Positions 50,054 to 59,595 of a DNA stretch of 64,000 bases are shown in pieces. Positions within the stretch are counted from its first letter, which is position 1. Each line of letters starts with the position of its first letter. This stretch comes from Winogradskyella sp. UBA3174 (GTDB taxonomy: Bacteria > Bacteroidota > Bacteroidia > Flavobacteriales > Flavobacteriaceae): the NCBI RefSeq assembly GCF_002364335.1, contig NZ_DEXW01000025.1, positions 40,043-104,042 of the forward strand, given 5' to 3'. Made by a program: the position numbers and the translations under genes. The notes beneath the pieces are model-generated. The model had not been told where the DNA came from. It saw only the letters and a list, made by a program, of their open reading frames with translations, and did not search any database.

Positions 50054-52134
50054 TAACTATACATCTTACGAACCTTAGTCAACTTAGCTTTCCAAGTGTC
50101 TAAATCCTTTTTATGATTATCAATGTTTTTATGGACCTCTTTAACCAAAGGATTATCTGATTTTACGTTAGAGAAAAACTGTAGATTATTTTCTAATTGG
50201 TTAATCTCAGATTTAATATCGTCTATACGCTTACGAATAAAGTTTTGCTCATTGTCTAGTAAACGTGTATCGTCAGTGTCGGCAAGGTTTTCTAGCTTGC
50301 TTTCAAACTTTATCATTTCTAGCTTAGATTTATCTATTTTCAGCTTGTCAAAGGTATCATCAATCGCTTTATAGAATTTACCATCTATGTAACGTTTGTT
50401 TTGTGGTACATAGCCAATTTCTTTCCATTCAGATATTTTAGATTGTAGTGTTTTAATATCTGCTTTAGGATCGTCCGTTAATTCTAGAGCTTTTAATTCA
50501 TCTAGTAGTTTTGCTTTCTTATCAAAAGCATCAAATAAATGCTGATCTTTCGCTTTACGCTCAGCATGCATTCTATTAAAATAATGGTTACATGCACCTT
50601 TAAATTGTTTCCATATTTTATCACTATCGCGTCTTGGTACGTGTCCGATTTTCTTCCATTCGTTCTGAATTTTCTTCATCAACGCAGTTACAGTTACAAA
50701 ATCTTCACCGTCTTTGTTGTCTTCAGCGATCTTAATTAAATCCTTTTTCTTCTGTAGATTTTCGAACTGATCTTTCTTTAAGTCTTTATAGAAATGATTT
50801 TTACCACGATTAAAAGTTCTAACAGCATCTTTAAATTTGGCCCAAGTAGGTTCGTTTAGTTTTAGGGGCACTTTACCTGCGTTAAAGAAAGCTTCTCTTA
50901 ACGCTTCAACTTCTTTTATTTTCTTTTGCCAAGCACTATGAGAATCTGTTGTATTTTCTGCAACAACCATAATTTTAGCAATGATTTCCTCTTTATTTTC
51001 TAGATTTTTTTCATGCGCTTTATCTAAGTCAGCATAGTAACTTTGACGTTTGTCATGAATGGTTTTAGTAGCGTTACTAAAACGTTCCCATATTTTCTCT
51101 CTGTGCTCTTTTCCAACAGGGCCGAGTTCTTCTTTCCACATTTTATGTAGCACCTGTAACTCTCTAAACGAACGGTTTGTATTCTCGTCTTGTGCCAACT
51201 CTTCTGCACGTTCTATGATTTTTAGTTTCTGCTCATAGTTATGCTTAAAGTCCATATCTCTCAAATCATTATTGAGATGTAAAAAGTCGTAAAAACGTTC
51301 TACATGGTGGTGATAGGTATTCCAAGCATTATTGTATTTATCTCTTGGAATTGGACCAGCATTACGCCAGCTTTCTTGTAATTCTTTAAAGTGTTTATAG
51401 GTAGTGTTAATGTTTTCTTCAACACTTAATAAACCCTTAATGTCTTCGATTATAGTTAATCTGTTTTCTAGATTTTGCTTAAGGTTCTGCTCGCGCTCTT
51501 TGTAATATCCATTAATAGAAGACTTATATTCTTTGTACAGCGAACCAAACAATTTCTTGGTATCATCAGTATAGTAGAAATCTATTGCGTTTCCGCCTTC
51601 AGCTACAAACTCTTCTTTCTTTTCATCTATAAGTCCACTAAATTTAGCGTTAAATTCAGTTTTAATCTCATTGACATGCTTAGAAATGGTCTGAATTTTG
51701 TGATGCTTTAAAAGTGAACTAAATTCAGTAACCAACTCGTTCATAGACATAGCATGGTAGTCTTTGTCTTCTAGCTCATGACGTTCTGCATTAGACTCAT
51801 CCTCTGCGTCTTCTGCGTTAGAGGCTTCAATTTCATCAACATGGTCTTTTTTATCTGAATCAGTTTCTTCAGTAATCTCTTCTTCAGTTTTAGCTTCAAC
51901 TTTAGTTTCAGTTACTGCGTCTTCTTCCTTTGTTACCAAAGTTTCTTCGTTTTCAGTCTCAGCTTTGACTTCATTAGGTTTAATTTCAACCCCAGCTTTT
52001 ACTTCAGTTTCAGTGTCTACCTCTTTTTCGATTTTAGTTTCAATCGGTGAAGTTACTTCTTGTGTTGGAGTAGTTTCTTGTGATTCTACTTCTTTTTTTC
52101 CGTCTGCATCTTGCAGGTTATCATTCTCAGACAT
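50053..52134 (-). CDS. DUF349 repeat protein
   Basis: 693 residues, soluble. The first 125 residues are low-complexity and rich in Glu, Thr, Val and Lys (TETEVKAGVEIKPNEVKAE). From about 130 onward come at least five helical repeats of about 70-75 residues with the DUF349 pattern, each containing W-K/R-x-x-G-x-V/I-P-R (FKELQESWRNAGPIPRDK, LHKMWKEELGPVGKEH, IQNEWKKIGHVPRRDS, ISEWKEIGYVPQNKRY). The C-terminus is a coiled coil. The function is unknown; the acidic head and helical array suggest a scaffold. Last gene of a long minus-strand run. Confidence 0.88.
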   Translation of the reverse strand: MSENDNLQDADGKKEVESQETTPTQEVTSPIETKIEKEVDTETEVKAGVEIKPNEVKAETENEETLVTKEEDAVTETKVEAKTEEEITEETDSDKKDHVDEIEASNAEDAEDESNAERHELEDKDYHAMSMNELVTEFSSLLKHHKIQTISKHVNEIKTEFNAKFSGLIDEKKEEFVAEGGNAIDFYYTDDTKKLFGSLYKEYKSSINGYYKEREQNLKQNLENRLTIIEDIKGLLSVEENINTTYKHFKELQESWRNAGPIPRDKYNNAWNTYHHHVERFYDFLHLNNDLRDMDFKHNYEQKLKIIERAEELAQDENTNRSFRELQVLHKMWKEELGPVGKEHREKIWERFSNATKTIHDKRQSYYADLDKAHEKNLENKEEIIAKIMVVAENTTDSHSAWQKKIKEVEALREAFFNAGKVPLKLNEPTWAKFKDAVRTFNRGKNHFYKDLKKDQFENLQKKKDLIKIAEDNKDGEDFVTVTALMKKIQNEWKKIGHVPRRDSDKIWKQFKGACNHYFNRMHAERKAKDQHLFDAFDKKAKLLDELKALELTDDPKADIKTLQSKISEWKEIGYVPQNKRYIDGKFYKAIDDTFDKLKIDKSKLEMIKFESKLENLADTDDTRLLDNEQNFIRKRIDDIKSEINQLENNLQFFSNVKSDNPLVKEVHKNIDNHKKDLDTWKAKLTKVRKMYS

Positions 52135-52223
52135 ATGTCGTAATATTTATTAGGATGCTAAAGATAGTGACAAGTAGCATAATTACAAAAGGTTTTGGTG
52201 ATTGTGTCAAGAATATTGGGACT

Positions 52224-52985
52224 TTAGGACTTATTCCAAATTCGCCAAGACTTTTCTGCTTGTAACTTTAACATTTCTAATCCGTTAATTGTTGTTGCTC
52301 CTTTAATATTACCATAGCTCAAGAATTTAGTTTCATCTGGGTTGTAGATAAGATCGTAAAGTATATGCTTTTTTGTAATTGCATCATAGGGAATATCAGG
52401 GCACTTATCTACATAAGGAAATGTACCAATTGGTGTGCAGTTAATTATAATAGTATATTTTTTTATGATGTCTTCAGTCAAATTAGAATACAAAAATCGA
52501 ACTCCTTCTTTTTCTGAACGCGATACATAATCAAAATTAATTTTCAGCTTTTTAAGTGCATAAGCAATAGCTTTTGATGCTCCACCTGTGCCAAGAACTA
52601 ATGCGTTTTTGTGATGTTTTTTTAGATGCGGTTTTATTGAGTTTTTAAAACCATAAAAATCAGTATTATAGCCGATTATTTTTTTATTTTGTGTAATTCT
52701 AATAGTATTTACAGCACCAATTTCTCGAGCTTTTTTATTTAAAAAGTCTAGTATAGGAATGACTTCTTCTTTATAAGGAATTGTAACGTTGAGACCTTTT
52801 AAATTTGGAGTGTTTTTAATTATAGTGTTGAGTTCTGAGATAGATAGCAAATCGAAATTCACATAGGAATGTGATAAATTTTCTTCTTTAAATTTATTAG
52901 CAAAATAATTTCGTGAAAACGAGTAAGAGATGTCTCTACCTACTAATCCGAATTTAAACTTTGAGTTGTCTTGTTTTGTGTCCAT
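52224..52985 (-). CDS. aroE: Shikimate dehydrogenase
   Basis: NADPH-dependent reduction of 3-dehydroshikimate in aromatic amino-acid synthesis. 253 residues: substrate-binding FGLVGRDISYSFSRNYF near the start, catalytic Lys in NVTIPYKEEVI (about residue 69), the paired Asp in GYNTDFYGF (about 105), and the nucleotide motif VLGTGGASKAIAYAL (about 128). The N-terminus overlaps the preceding DUF368 gene by 32 bases; no later start codon precedes the conserved region, so the overlap seems real. Confidence 0.92.
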   Translation of the reverse strand: MDTKQDNSKFKFGLVGRDISYSFSRNYFANKFKEENLSHSYVNFDLLSISELNTIIKNTPNLKGLNVTIPYKEEVIPILDFLNKKAREIGAVNTIRITQNKKIIGYNTDFYGFKNSIKPHLKKHHKNALVLGTGGASKAIAYALKKLKINFDYVSRSEKEGVRFLYSNLTEDIIKKYTIIINCTPIGTFPYVDKCPDIPYDAITKKHILYDLIYNPDETKFLSYGNIKGATTINGLEMLKLQAEKSWRIWNKS

Positions 52986-53973
52986 ACCATTCTAATCCTA
53001 AAACTATAAGGATTCCTAAGGCAATATAAGCAATTGCGAAATAAGTTTGGGTATTGAATTCTGGTAAAAAACGTTCAAAATCTGCAATGATTTGTTTTCC
53101 AGTAGAATCTAATATTGAAGCACCTTCGGAATTTGTTTTATAAATGGTTTCTTTCCACGGCCATACGACTCCTAACGAACCTATAATAAAGCCCATAATA
53201 GTTGAAAGCGTAATGCTTTTATAATGCTTAAGTATATAACTTAGAATATGAGAAAAGGTAACTAAACCTGCAATAGAACCTAATGTAAAAACACTTAAAA
53301 CTTTAAGTAACCTTACACGTGCTTCATTTTTTATAAACTCAAAATCACCACTAAAAATATCAAAAATAGTATCGTTTAATGCATTTACTGAGTCTACAAG
53401 AAGTAAAACATAATTACCTAATAAAATTAGAATGAATGAACCAGAAAACCCTGGAAGTGTCATGCCAGAAACGCTGATAATACCACAAAGGAATACAAAA
53501 AACAAGTTGTCGTTTTCTGTCGCAGGATCTAAAAAGCTAATACTTAGGCCTACCGCAGCACCAAAAACTAAGGTAAGTATTGTTTTCCTATTCCATTCCC
53601 CAAAATCTTTACTGATATAATATATTGAGCCAAGAATCATTCCGAAGAAAAGACTCCAAACATAGAGCTCATAATTGGCAATCAAATAATCTAGAACTTT
53701 AGAAACGCTAAAGTAACTCACAATCATTCCAAAAAATAAAAGGCTTATAAATTTACCATTGATGTAGCGGTAAAAACTTTTGAAACGGCCATTTAGAAGT
53801 AGTTTGAGTGCCGTTTTATTAACGCATTGTAGCGAGTATATAAATTCTTCGTAAAAGCCAGCTACAAAAGCAACAACACCACCAGAAACTCCAGGAACTT
53901 TATTTGCAGCTCCCATGGCCAAACCTTTAATAATCAGAAAAAAACGATCTTTAAGGGTTCTGGTGCTTTGCAT
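52954..53973 (-). CDS. DUF368 family membrane protein, second of a tandem pair
   Basis: 339 residues with about nine transmembrane segments. The DUF368 hallmarks are AMGAANKVPGVSGGVVAFVAGFYEEFIYSL (segments MGAANKVPGVSGG and GFYEEFI) near the N-terminus and SVSGMTLPGFSGSFILILLGNY near residue 165; the two PGxSG motifs come from an internal repeat. DUF368 (PopT) proteins have been shown to recycle undecaprenyl phosphate across the inner membrane. Its ATG overlaps the stop of its paralogue by one base, so the two are coupled. Confidence 0.9.
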   Translation of the reverse strand: MQSTRTLKDRFFLIIKGLAMGAANKVPGVSGGVVAFVAGFYEEFIYSLQCVNKTALKLLLNGRFKSFYRYINGKFISLLFFGMIVSYFSVSKVLDYLIANYELYVWSLFFGMILGSIYYISKDFGEWNRKTILTLVFGAAVGLSISFLDPATENDNLFFVFLCGIISVSGMTLPGFSGSFILILLGNYVLLLVDSVNALNDTIFDIFSGDFEFIKNEARVRLLKVLSVFTLGSIAGLVTFSHILSYILKHYKSITLSTIMGFIIGSLGVVWPWKETIYKTNSEGASILDSTGKQIIADFERFLPEFNTQTYFAIAYIALGILIVLGLEWYGHKTRQLKV

Positions 53974-54941
53974 TAAGCTTTGTTTTTTTGTTTGCCTAAA
54001 ATTTCTAGAATTAAAATAGCGGTAAAACCGATGATGATAAACAAAAGAGCCATTACCATTTGGTTATCTCCATCATAAGAGGTTGGAAGAATACTTTTGT
54101 CTAATAAAGTGACTTCTTCACCTTCAGTATTAATTCTTGTTTTTAATACCTGTTTCCAAGGCCAAATTTTATTAAGTGAGCCAATCATAAAACCTGTGAG
54201 AATGGCTAAGGTTAGGTTCTTTTTATGTTTAAACATCCAGTTTAATGCTTTTGAAAACACTTTGAGACCAATTACGGCACCAATAGCTAATAAGGTAAAC
54301 TTAAGTAGTGCATCTTTAAAAAGATCCATGTTTCCTGAGGTAATCCCTTCTATAAGATTGTTTATGGTATCTATTGCTGTTTGGTAAGCTCCTAAAATGA
54401 GTAATATAAAAGCGCCAGAAACACCAGGTAAAATCATTGCTATAATGGCTATAAAACCACAAAATAAAAGATAGAACGGACTATCTGGTGATGCAAAAGG
54501 CTCTGCTAGTGTTATTAAATAAGATAAAACGGAAGTGATTAGTATTGCTAATATAATTTTTACTGACCAGTCTTTTATCTGTTTAGCTATATATAATATA
54601 CTTGCTAAGACTAAACCAAAAAAGAACGACCATAACAAAACAGGTTCGTTATGTAATAACCATTTTATTACTTTAGCAAGGGATAGAATACTAATAGCTA
54701 TACCAGAGAAAAGTGCCAAAATAAAATTCCCATTAATGGAATTCCAAGCGGTTTTAAATCCCTCTTTTTTCCAGACTTTAAAAACTCCAAGATTTACTTT
54801 ATCAATACTTTCTAAAAGTTCTTCATAAATCCCTGAGATAAAAGCAATAGTTCCACCTGAAACTCCGGGTACTACATCAGCAGCTCCCATAGCAATACCC
54901 TTAAACATAACTACTAAATAATCTAAAAAACGTCTTTGCAT
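53973..54941 (-). CDS. DUF368 family membrane protein, first of a tandem pair
   Basis: 322 residues with about nine transmembrane segments and the same hallmarks as its neighbour: MGAADVVPGVSGGTIAFISGIYEELL read as MGAADVVPGVSGG near the start, and IAMILPGVSGAFILLILGAYQT near residue 165. The C-terminal helix ends AILILEILGKQ. The proposed role is undecaprenyl-phosphate flipping for cell-wall and glycan synthesis. The pair is similar in length and order of motifs and is best explained by tandem duplication. It begins 38 bases after the TPR gene. Confidence 0.9.
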   Translation of the reverse strand: MQRRFLDYLVVMFKGIAMGAADVVPGVSGGTIAFISGIYEELLESIDKVNLGVFKVWKKEGFKTAWNSINGNFILALFSGIAISILSLAKVIKWLLHNEPVLLWSFFFGLVLASILYIAKQIKDWSVKIILAILITSVLSYLITLAEPFASPDSPFYLLFCGFIAIIAMILPGVSGAFILLILGAYQTAIDTINNLIEGITSGNMDLFKDALLKFTLLAIGAVIGLKVFSKALNWMFKHKKNLTLAILTGFMIGSLNKIWPWKQVLKTRINTEGEEVTLLDKSILPTSYDGDNQMVMALLFIIIGFTAILILEILGKQKNKA

Positions 54942-54979
54942 TTCTCTTATTTGTATGAAGTGCTAATGTATGGGTTTTT

Positions 54980-56386
54980 TTAGTTGGTCGCCTTTTTAGA
55001 ATCTGAAATTATAGCGCTAACCATAGGTTTTTCTACCAACTTAGGAAACAGTTCTGAAATGATAAAGCTGTAATCTTTATTTAAGAGAACGGCATTCTTT
55101 AGATGAAAGCGTCCTTCGTCAACCATGTGTAGTGTAAAGTATAGTCCGCCAAGTCTATATTCTACTTCTGCATTTTCGGGATAAAATTCAGTAGCTTGAA
55201 TTAAATTAAATGAAGCGGCTTCAAACTCACCAAGGGCAATTAAAATATCAGATCTATTTAACCAGGTATCTAGCTCATAGTTGCCTAATTCTAAGGTGTT
55301 TTTATAACCACGTTCTGCTTCTTCGAGAAAATTTAAGCGTTTGTTTATTGTTGCATATAGTTTCCAGTATAGCGCATTATCACCATCAATATTTACGGCC
55401 TTATTAATATAATAAAGTCCTTTTTGATAGTTTAAGCGCTTCATGTAGAATTTTGTAATAGCCAACCAACCTTTGTCTAACAAAGGATCTTCATCTACTG
55501 TTTTTTTGAAGAATTGAATAGCTAAGTCATCTTGATTTAATTTTTCGTAGCAATGGCCTATTCGTAATAAGGCAAAAGACGTAGGTTCTTCTAAAGCTAA
55601 GGTTATCTTATAATTTTCAATAGCTTCTTCGTAGTTCTTTAGTTTTTCTAATACCTTTCCTTTTTCTATATAAGCACCTACAAAAGTGTCATCAGAAATT
55701 ATTGCGAAATCGAAAGCAGCATTAGCTTTCTCATAATCTTTTAAAGTAAAATATTGTCTACCTAATTGATGCCAACCTACCTCGCAATAAGGATTTGTAT
55801 CTAAGAATTTATTTAGATATTCTATGGCTTCTTCATTTTTATTTAGGAAATCATAGCAATAGACTATGTTGTGTAAAGCAGAATAATCTGACTCATCAGT
55901 TTCTAAGCATTTTTTAAAATATACAATGGCTTTATCAAACTTATCCAAGAACAAATACTCCATACCAACTAAAGCATATAAGTCAGCATCGTCATCTGGA
56001 GTATCAGACATGTTTATTGCTATGAGTAATGTTTCTATAGCTTTTTCATGTTGATCTTGTTTAGAAAGCACATTTGCTTTTTGAATAAAAATTTCCTCAT
56101 TTGCTGGCTCTAAATTATGAAGCATTTCGAGAATGTTATTGGCGTCAGGAAATTTATTTTCAATAATTAATATTTCTACTTGAAATAATCTAAGATTAAT
56201 AGAAGCAGGGTGTTGTTCTAAGCCTAATTTAATAGCGCGCTTAGCTAAAGCAATTTTTCCAATTTCAAGGTAATGGTGAATAATATTTTCGAATTCACTC
56301 GAATCAAAAAACAAAATATCATTTGTCTTTAACATCGATTCGAATCTGGTAAGCGATAAGTTTTCGTCTTCGTGACTGTATTGCAT
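54980..56386 (-). CDS. Tetratricopeptide repeat protein
   Basis: 468 residues, with about eleven TPR units of 34 residues from residue 35 to 440 (for example ADLYALVGMEYLFLDKFDKAIVYF and CEVGWHQLGRQYFTLKDYEKANAAF). No signal peptide and no catalytic domain, so it is probably a cytosolic adaptor. It is followed by the DUF368 pair after 38 bases and preceded by a 160-base gap, so it may start its own transcript. The partner is unknown. Confidence 0.9.
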   Translation of the reverse strand: MQYSHEDENLSLTRFESMLKTNDILFFDSSEFENIIHHYLEIGKIALAKRAIKLGLEQHPASINLRLFQVEILIIENKFPDANNILEMLHNLEPANEEIFIQKANVLSKQDQHEKAIETLLIAINMSDTPDDDADLYALVGMEYLFLDKFDKAIVYFKKCLETDESDYSALHNIVYCYDFLNKNEEAIEYLNKFLDTNPYCEVGWHQLGRQYFTLKDYEKANAAFDFAIISDDTFVGAYIEKGKVLEKLKNYEEAIENYKITLALEEPTSFALLRIGHCYEKLNQDDLAIQFFKKTVDEDPLLDKGWLAITKFYMKRLNYQKGLYYINKAVNIDGDNALYWKLYATINKRLNFLEEAERGYKNTLELGNYELDTWLNRSDILIALGEFEAASFNLIQATEFYPENAEVEYRLGGLYFTLHMVDEGRFHLKNAVLLNKDYSFIISELFPKLVEKPMVSAIISDSKKATN

Positions 56387-56546
56387 AAGCGGTTTAAATA
56401 TTCACTAGATTAAATTTACTCTTATCATTTACACTTAATCGATTTTTGATTTAATGTTCTTAACAAACTAATTAACATTAAAAATTTACTTTAAATAATC
56501 TATGTTATATAATGTAAACCAGTAAGTTGTGTTTTCATAAAGTGCA

Positions 56547-57722
56547 CTAAATCGAATCTAATATGGAAGTTATCATCTGACATCCTTTAATGATTTCTAC
56601 ATTAGAAATTGTTAGTGGAGGCGAAATCCTAATGGCTTTAGGTTCAAAAAGCAACCAAAAAAGAATAAGTCCTTCCTCTTGAGCACGCAAAATAACGGTA
56701 TTTACGACCTCAGAATTAGCCATGATTAAAGCGAGCATTAAGCCACGACCTCTTATTTCTTTGATATGTTTATGTTGAAGATTGTTACGAATAAGTTGTT
56801 CCTTTTCTAGTGCTTCAGTCATTAAATTAGACTCGGTAATTTCCTTTAGTGTGGCTAATGCTGCTGCTGCAATAACTGAGTTTCCACCGAATGTTGTAAT
56901 GTGTCCGAGTTTTGGATTATCACTAAGATGTAGCATCATATCTTTTGAAGCGGTAAACGCCCCAATTGGTAATCCACCACCTAAACCTTTGCCAGTTACA
57001 ACTATGTCTGGTAGGCAATTGTAATTTTCGAATCCAAATAATTTTCCTGTTCTACCAATACCTGGTTGTATTTCGTCTAAAATAAAAACAGCACCAACTG
57101 CATTGCATTTTGCTTGAACTTTCTGTAAATAGTTATTTATAGGTTCAATAAAACCAGCGCCACCTTGTATCGTTTCTAATACAACAGCAGCTGTTTGTTC
57201 TGTAATTTGTTCTAGACAGTAAACGCAATTAAATGTTATATGCTTTATATCTGGTATTAAGGGTAGGAAAGGTTTCTTTCGTTCTTCAAAATCCATTAAA
57301 CTTAAAGAACCCATTGTATTACCATGATATGCGTTTTTGGCCGCTATGATTTCACTACGACCAGTATATCGTCTGGCTAATTTTATACTGCCTTCAATAG
57401 CTTCTGTGCCAGAATTAACTAAATAAGTTGTTTCTAATGGCTGTGGTAAATTTTTTGCAATTAGTTTAGATAATTCAACTGCTGGTTTCTGAATGTATTC
57501 TCCATAAACCATGACGTGAAGGTACTTATCTAATTGTTCTTTAATTGCGTTGACAACTTTTGGATGACAATGCCCTAAACTATTAGCAGATACACCAGCA
57601 ACAAAGTCTAAATAAGCTTTGCCTTTAGTGTCATATATATATGAACCTTTGGCATGACTTATTTCCATAGCCAAAGGATGTGGTGTAGTTTGCGCTTGAT
57701 ATTTAAAAAAATCATCTTGCAT
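56547..57722 (-). CDS. Class III aminotransferase
   Basis: A PLP-dependent aminotransferase of 391 residues in the acetylornithine/4-aminobutyrate/ornithine group. The pyridoxal pocket is visible: LVNSGTEAIEGSIKLARRYTGR (PLP phosphate), the Asp in FILDEIQPGIGRTG (usually DEVQ), and the catalytic Lys in VVTGKGLGGGLPIGA. RGRGLMLAL and the C-terminal KAIRISPPLTIS match the family. The exact substrate cannot be told; nothing in the neighbourhood (OstA-like protein, purA) indicates arginine synthesis. The gene follows the OstA-like gene by seven bases. Confidence 0.85.
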   Translation of the reverse strand: MQDDFFKYQAQTTPHPLAMEISHAKGSYIYDTKGKAYLDFVAGVSANSLGHCHPKVVNAIKEQLDKYLHVMVYGEYIQKPAVELSKLIAKNLPQPLETTYLVNSGTEAIEGSIKLARRYTGRSEIIAAKNAYHGNTMGSLSLMDFEERKKPFLPLIPDIKHITFNCVYCLEQITEQTAAVVLETIQGGAGFIEPINNYLQKVQAKCNAVGAVFILDEIQPGIGRTGKLFGFENYNCLPDIVVTGKGLGGGLPIGAFTASKDMMLHLSDNPKLGHITTFGGNSVIAAAALATLKEITESNLMTEALEKEQLIRNNLQHKHIKEIRGRGLMLALIMANSEVVNTVILRAQEEGLILFWLLFEPKAIRISPPLTISNVEIIKGCQMITSILDSI

Positions 57723-57729
57723 TACGCTA

Positions 57730-59520
57730 TTATTGACCAGTTTTATTCTGAAGTTTTTTTGGATCAGTTTTGTTCTTCAATGGTACCAAAGGTGCTTCCT
57801 TTTTAGGAAGGTTACGCGCTGCTTTATTTGGTTTGTTAGGTGCAGCTTTGCCAGCTTCTTCTATTTTTTTAATAACCTGATTATCAATAAATTCTTCAGG
57901 TGGTATATAGTCGTCGAGACCTTTTATTTTTGTTAATATTAAAGGTGGTTCGTCTTTAAATAAATCGTCAACAGACATTGGTCGTTCTTCTCCGCGCCAA
58001 TCAAATCCTCTAAGGCGTTTACTGCTATTTGGGAATTTAGACGGAGGTAATAGCTCTCCATCAATTTGATTAATTAGTCCAATACGTTGAATGGCTTTTT
58101 CTTTAATTTTTATATTAAGACTCCCAGATTTAGATTTATTAATACCAACTAATTCCTGATCTTCATTTCTAGAGTAATATAGAACTTCTGCATTTTTTAT
58201 AACATCAACGTTATACAATTCGTTATCTCTAAATAAGCCTATAAGTCGTTGCCCTTTTATTTGATTAAAATTATCTTCACCTAAGGTATCTTTACTTACT
58301 AAAAATGCATTATTAAAAACCTTTAAGGAATCTAGTTTTTCTGTTTCAACGTTAGAAATTAAATGAATAGTATCACCTGTCATTTGGTTACCTAAGTTCC
58401 ATAATACTGGTTTTCGTCTTAAAGAAAATACATCATTAGAACTAAACCTAGCTAGGTTTATCATTTTGGTTAAACCTGTTTTGTGGTTAACATGCAGGGA
58501 ATCTGATTTTGCTGCTAAATCACTTTTAAATAGGCGTACGTTATTCCAGCCTCTAGTGATACGATTATCTTCTTTGCCTGTTACCATTAAAGTATCTGCA
58601 CGGATATATACAGAATCTTGTTCTTGCACTGTAATGGCTACGGCGCGTTTGGTTATAAACAGAGAATCTTTTTCTCTAAAGACTTCTGCATAATGACCTC
58701 TAATAATACTCTTGTTAATGGTATCTGTAACTGTAATGTTATTAGTAGCAGAAGCAAAACTGCGATTTCGGTCAAAATATATACTATCTCCTTCTACAGT
58801 TCTATTGTCGTATTCAATTTTAGCATTACGTTGAAAGTTGCCAATATTAGTGTTTGTATTATAAAAGCCCCTTTCCGTATAAATAGTGCTTGTTTCTCCG
58901 ACAATAGTTGATGGTCCAAAAAGATAAGCATGACCATTTTCTGTAAAGAAATCTAAACGTTCTGTATTTAGGGTATACTCAGGATTTACAAGAACAACAT
59001 CTTGCACAAATTGATATTTTTTGCTATTCGTATAATAGCGACCAATTTGGCTTGTAATTGTACCTGAAGAGTCTCTAACGACTTTACCTTTTGTGTTGTA
59101 ATAAGCTTGTTGTTTGGCTCTATTAAAATAGAGTAAGTCTGTTGTGAGCACAGACTGTGGTTCTGTTAAGACAACATCACCTCTTGCTAATGCTAGTTGT
59201 GTTATACCACTATATTCCACATACTTGGCAACCATATTAATAGAGTCACCTTGTTTCATATTCACATTACCAAAAGCTTCTAAAAAGTCTTCATCTTCAT
59301 AATAAATTGCTTTATCACAAAAAACATCAGCTCCCTTATGTATAAAGTGGACTTGTTTTGATTTATCTCTTACAAAGATTTTTGCGCCTTCTTTTATTTC
59401 AGGGTCAGTAGTTAATGTACCAGTGTAGACAACAGTGATTTTTTGCTTCTGTGCAAAACTGATCGATACTGTGCAAAAGCATAAAAGAAAGCTTATGTTT
59501 TTTATAAGATTTAACATCAT
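57730..59520 (-). CDS. OstA-like / LptA-related periplasmic protein
   Basis: A 596-residue exported protein with a signal peptide (about 1-23, ending SFAQ). The N-terminal half has OstA-like/LptA-type beta-jellyroll repeats: VHFIHKGADVFCDKAIYYEDEDFLEAFGNVNMKQGDSINM, given by segments GADVFCDKAIYYE and FGNVNMKQGD, followed by repeats with D-x-L-x-F-x-R, ARGDVVLTEP and similar. Such proteins make the periplasmic lipopolysaccharide bridge or bind lipid. The C-terminus is proline- and lysine-rich (KAAPNKPNKAARNLPKKE). It is longer than E. coli LptA (about 185 residues), as in Bacteroidota. Confidence 0.82.
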   Translation of the reverse strand: MMLNLIKNISFLLCFCTVSISFAQKQKITVVYTGTLTTDPEIKEGAKIFVRDKSKQVHFIHKGADVFCDKAIYYEDEDFLEAFGNVNMKQGDSINMVAKYVEYSGITQLALARGDVVLTEPQSVLTTDLLYFNRAKQQAYYNTKGKVVRDSSGTITSQIGRYYTNSKKYQFVQDVVLVNPEYTLNTERLDFFTENGHAYLFGPSTIVGETSTIYTERGFYNTNTNIGNFQRNAKIEYDNRTVEGDSIYFDRNRSFASATNNITVTDTINKSIIRGHYAEVFREKDSLFITKRAVAITVQEQDSVYIRADTLMVTGKEDNRITRGWNNVRLFKSDLAAKSDSLHVNHKTGLTKMINLARFSSNDVFSLRRKPVLWNLGNQMTGDTIHLISNVETEKLDSLKVFNNAFLVSKDTLGEDNFNQIKGQRLIGLFRDNELYNVDVIKNAEVLYYSRNEDQELVGINKSKSGSLNIKIKEKAIQRIGLINQIDGELLPPSKFPNSSKRLRGFDWRGEERPMSVDDLFKDEPPLILTKIKGLDDYIPPEEFIDNQVIKKIEEAGKAAPNKPNKAARNLPKKEAPLVPLKNKTDPKKLQNKTGQ

Positions 59521-59595
59521 ATATTTTTATAAAATAACACGTATAGATTTCCTTTAGTATGCCTTAACAGTTTTTTTAACAGAAGTACAAACTTA

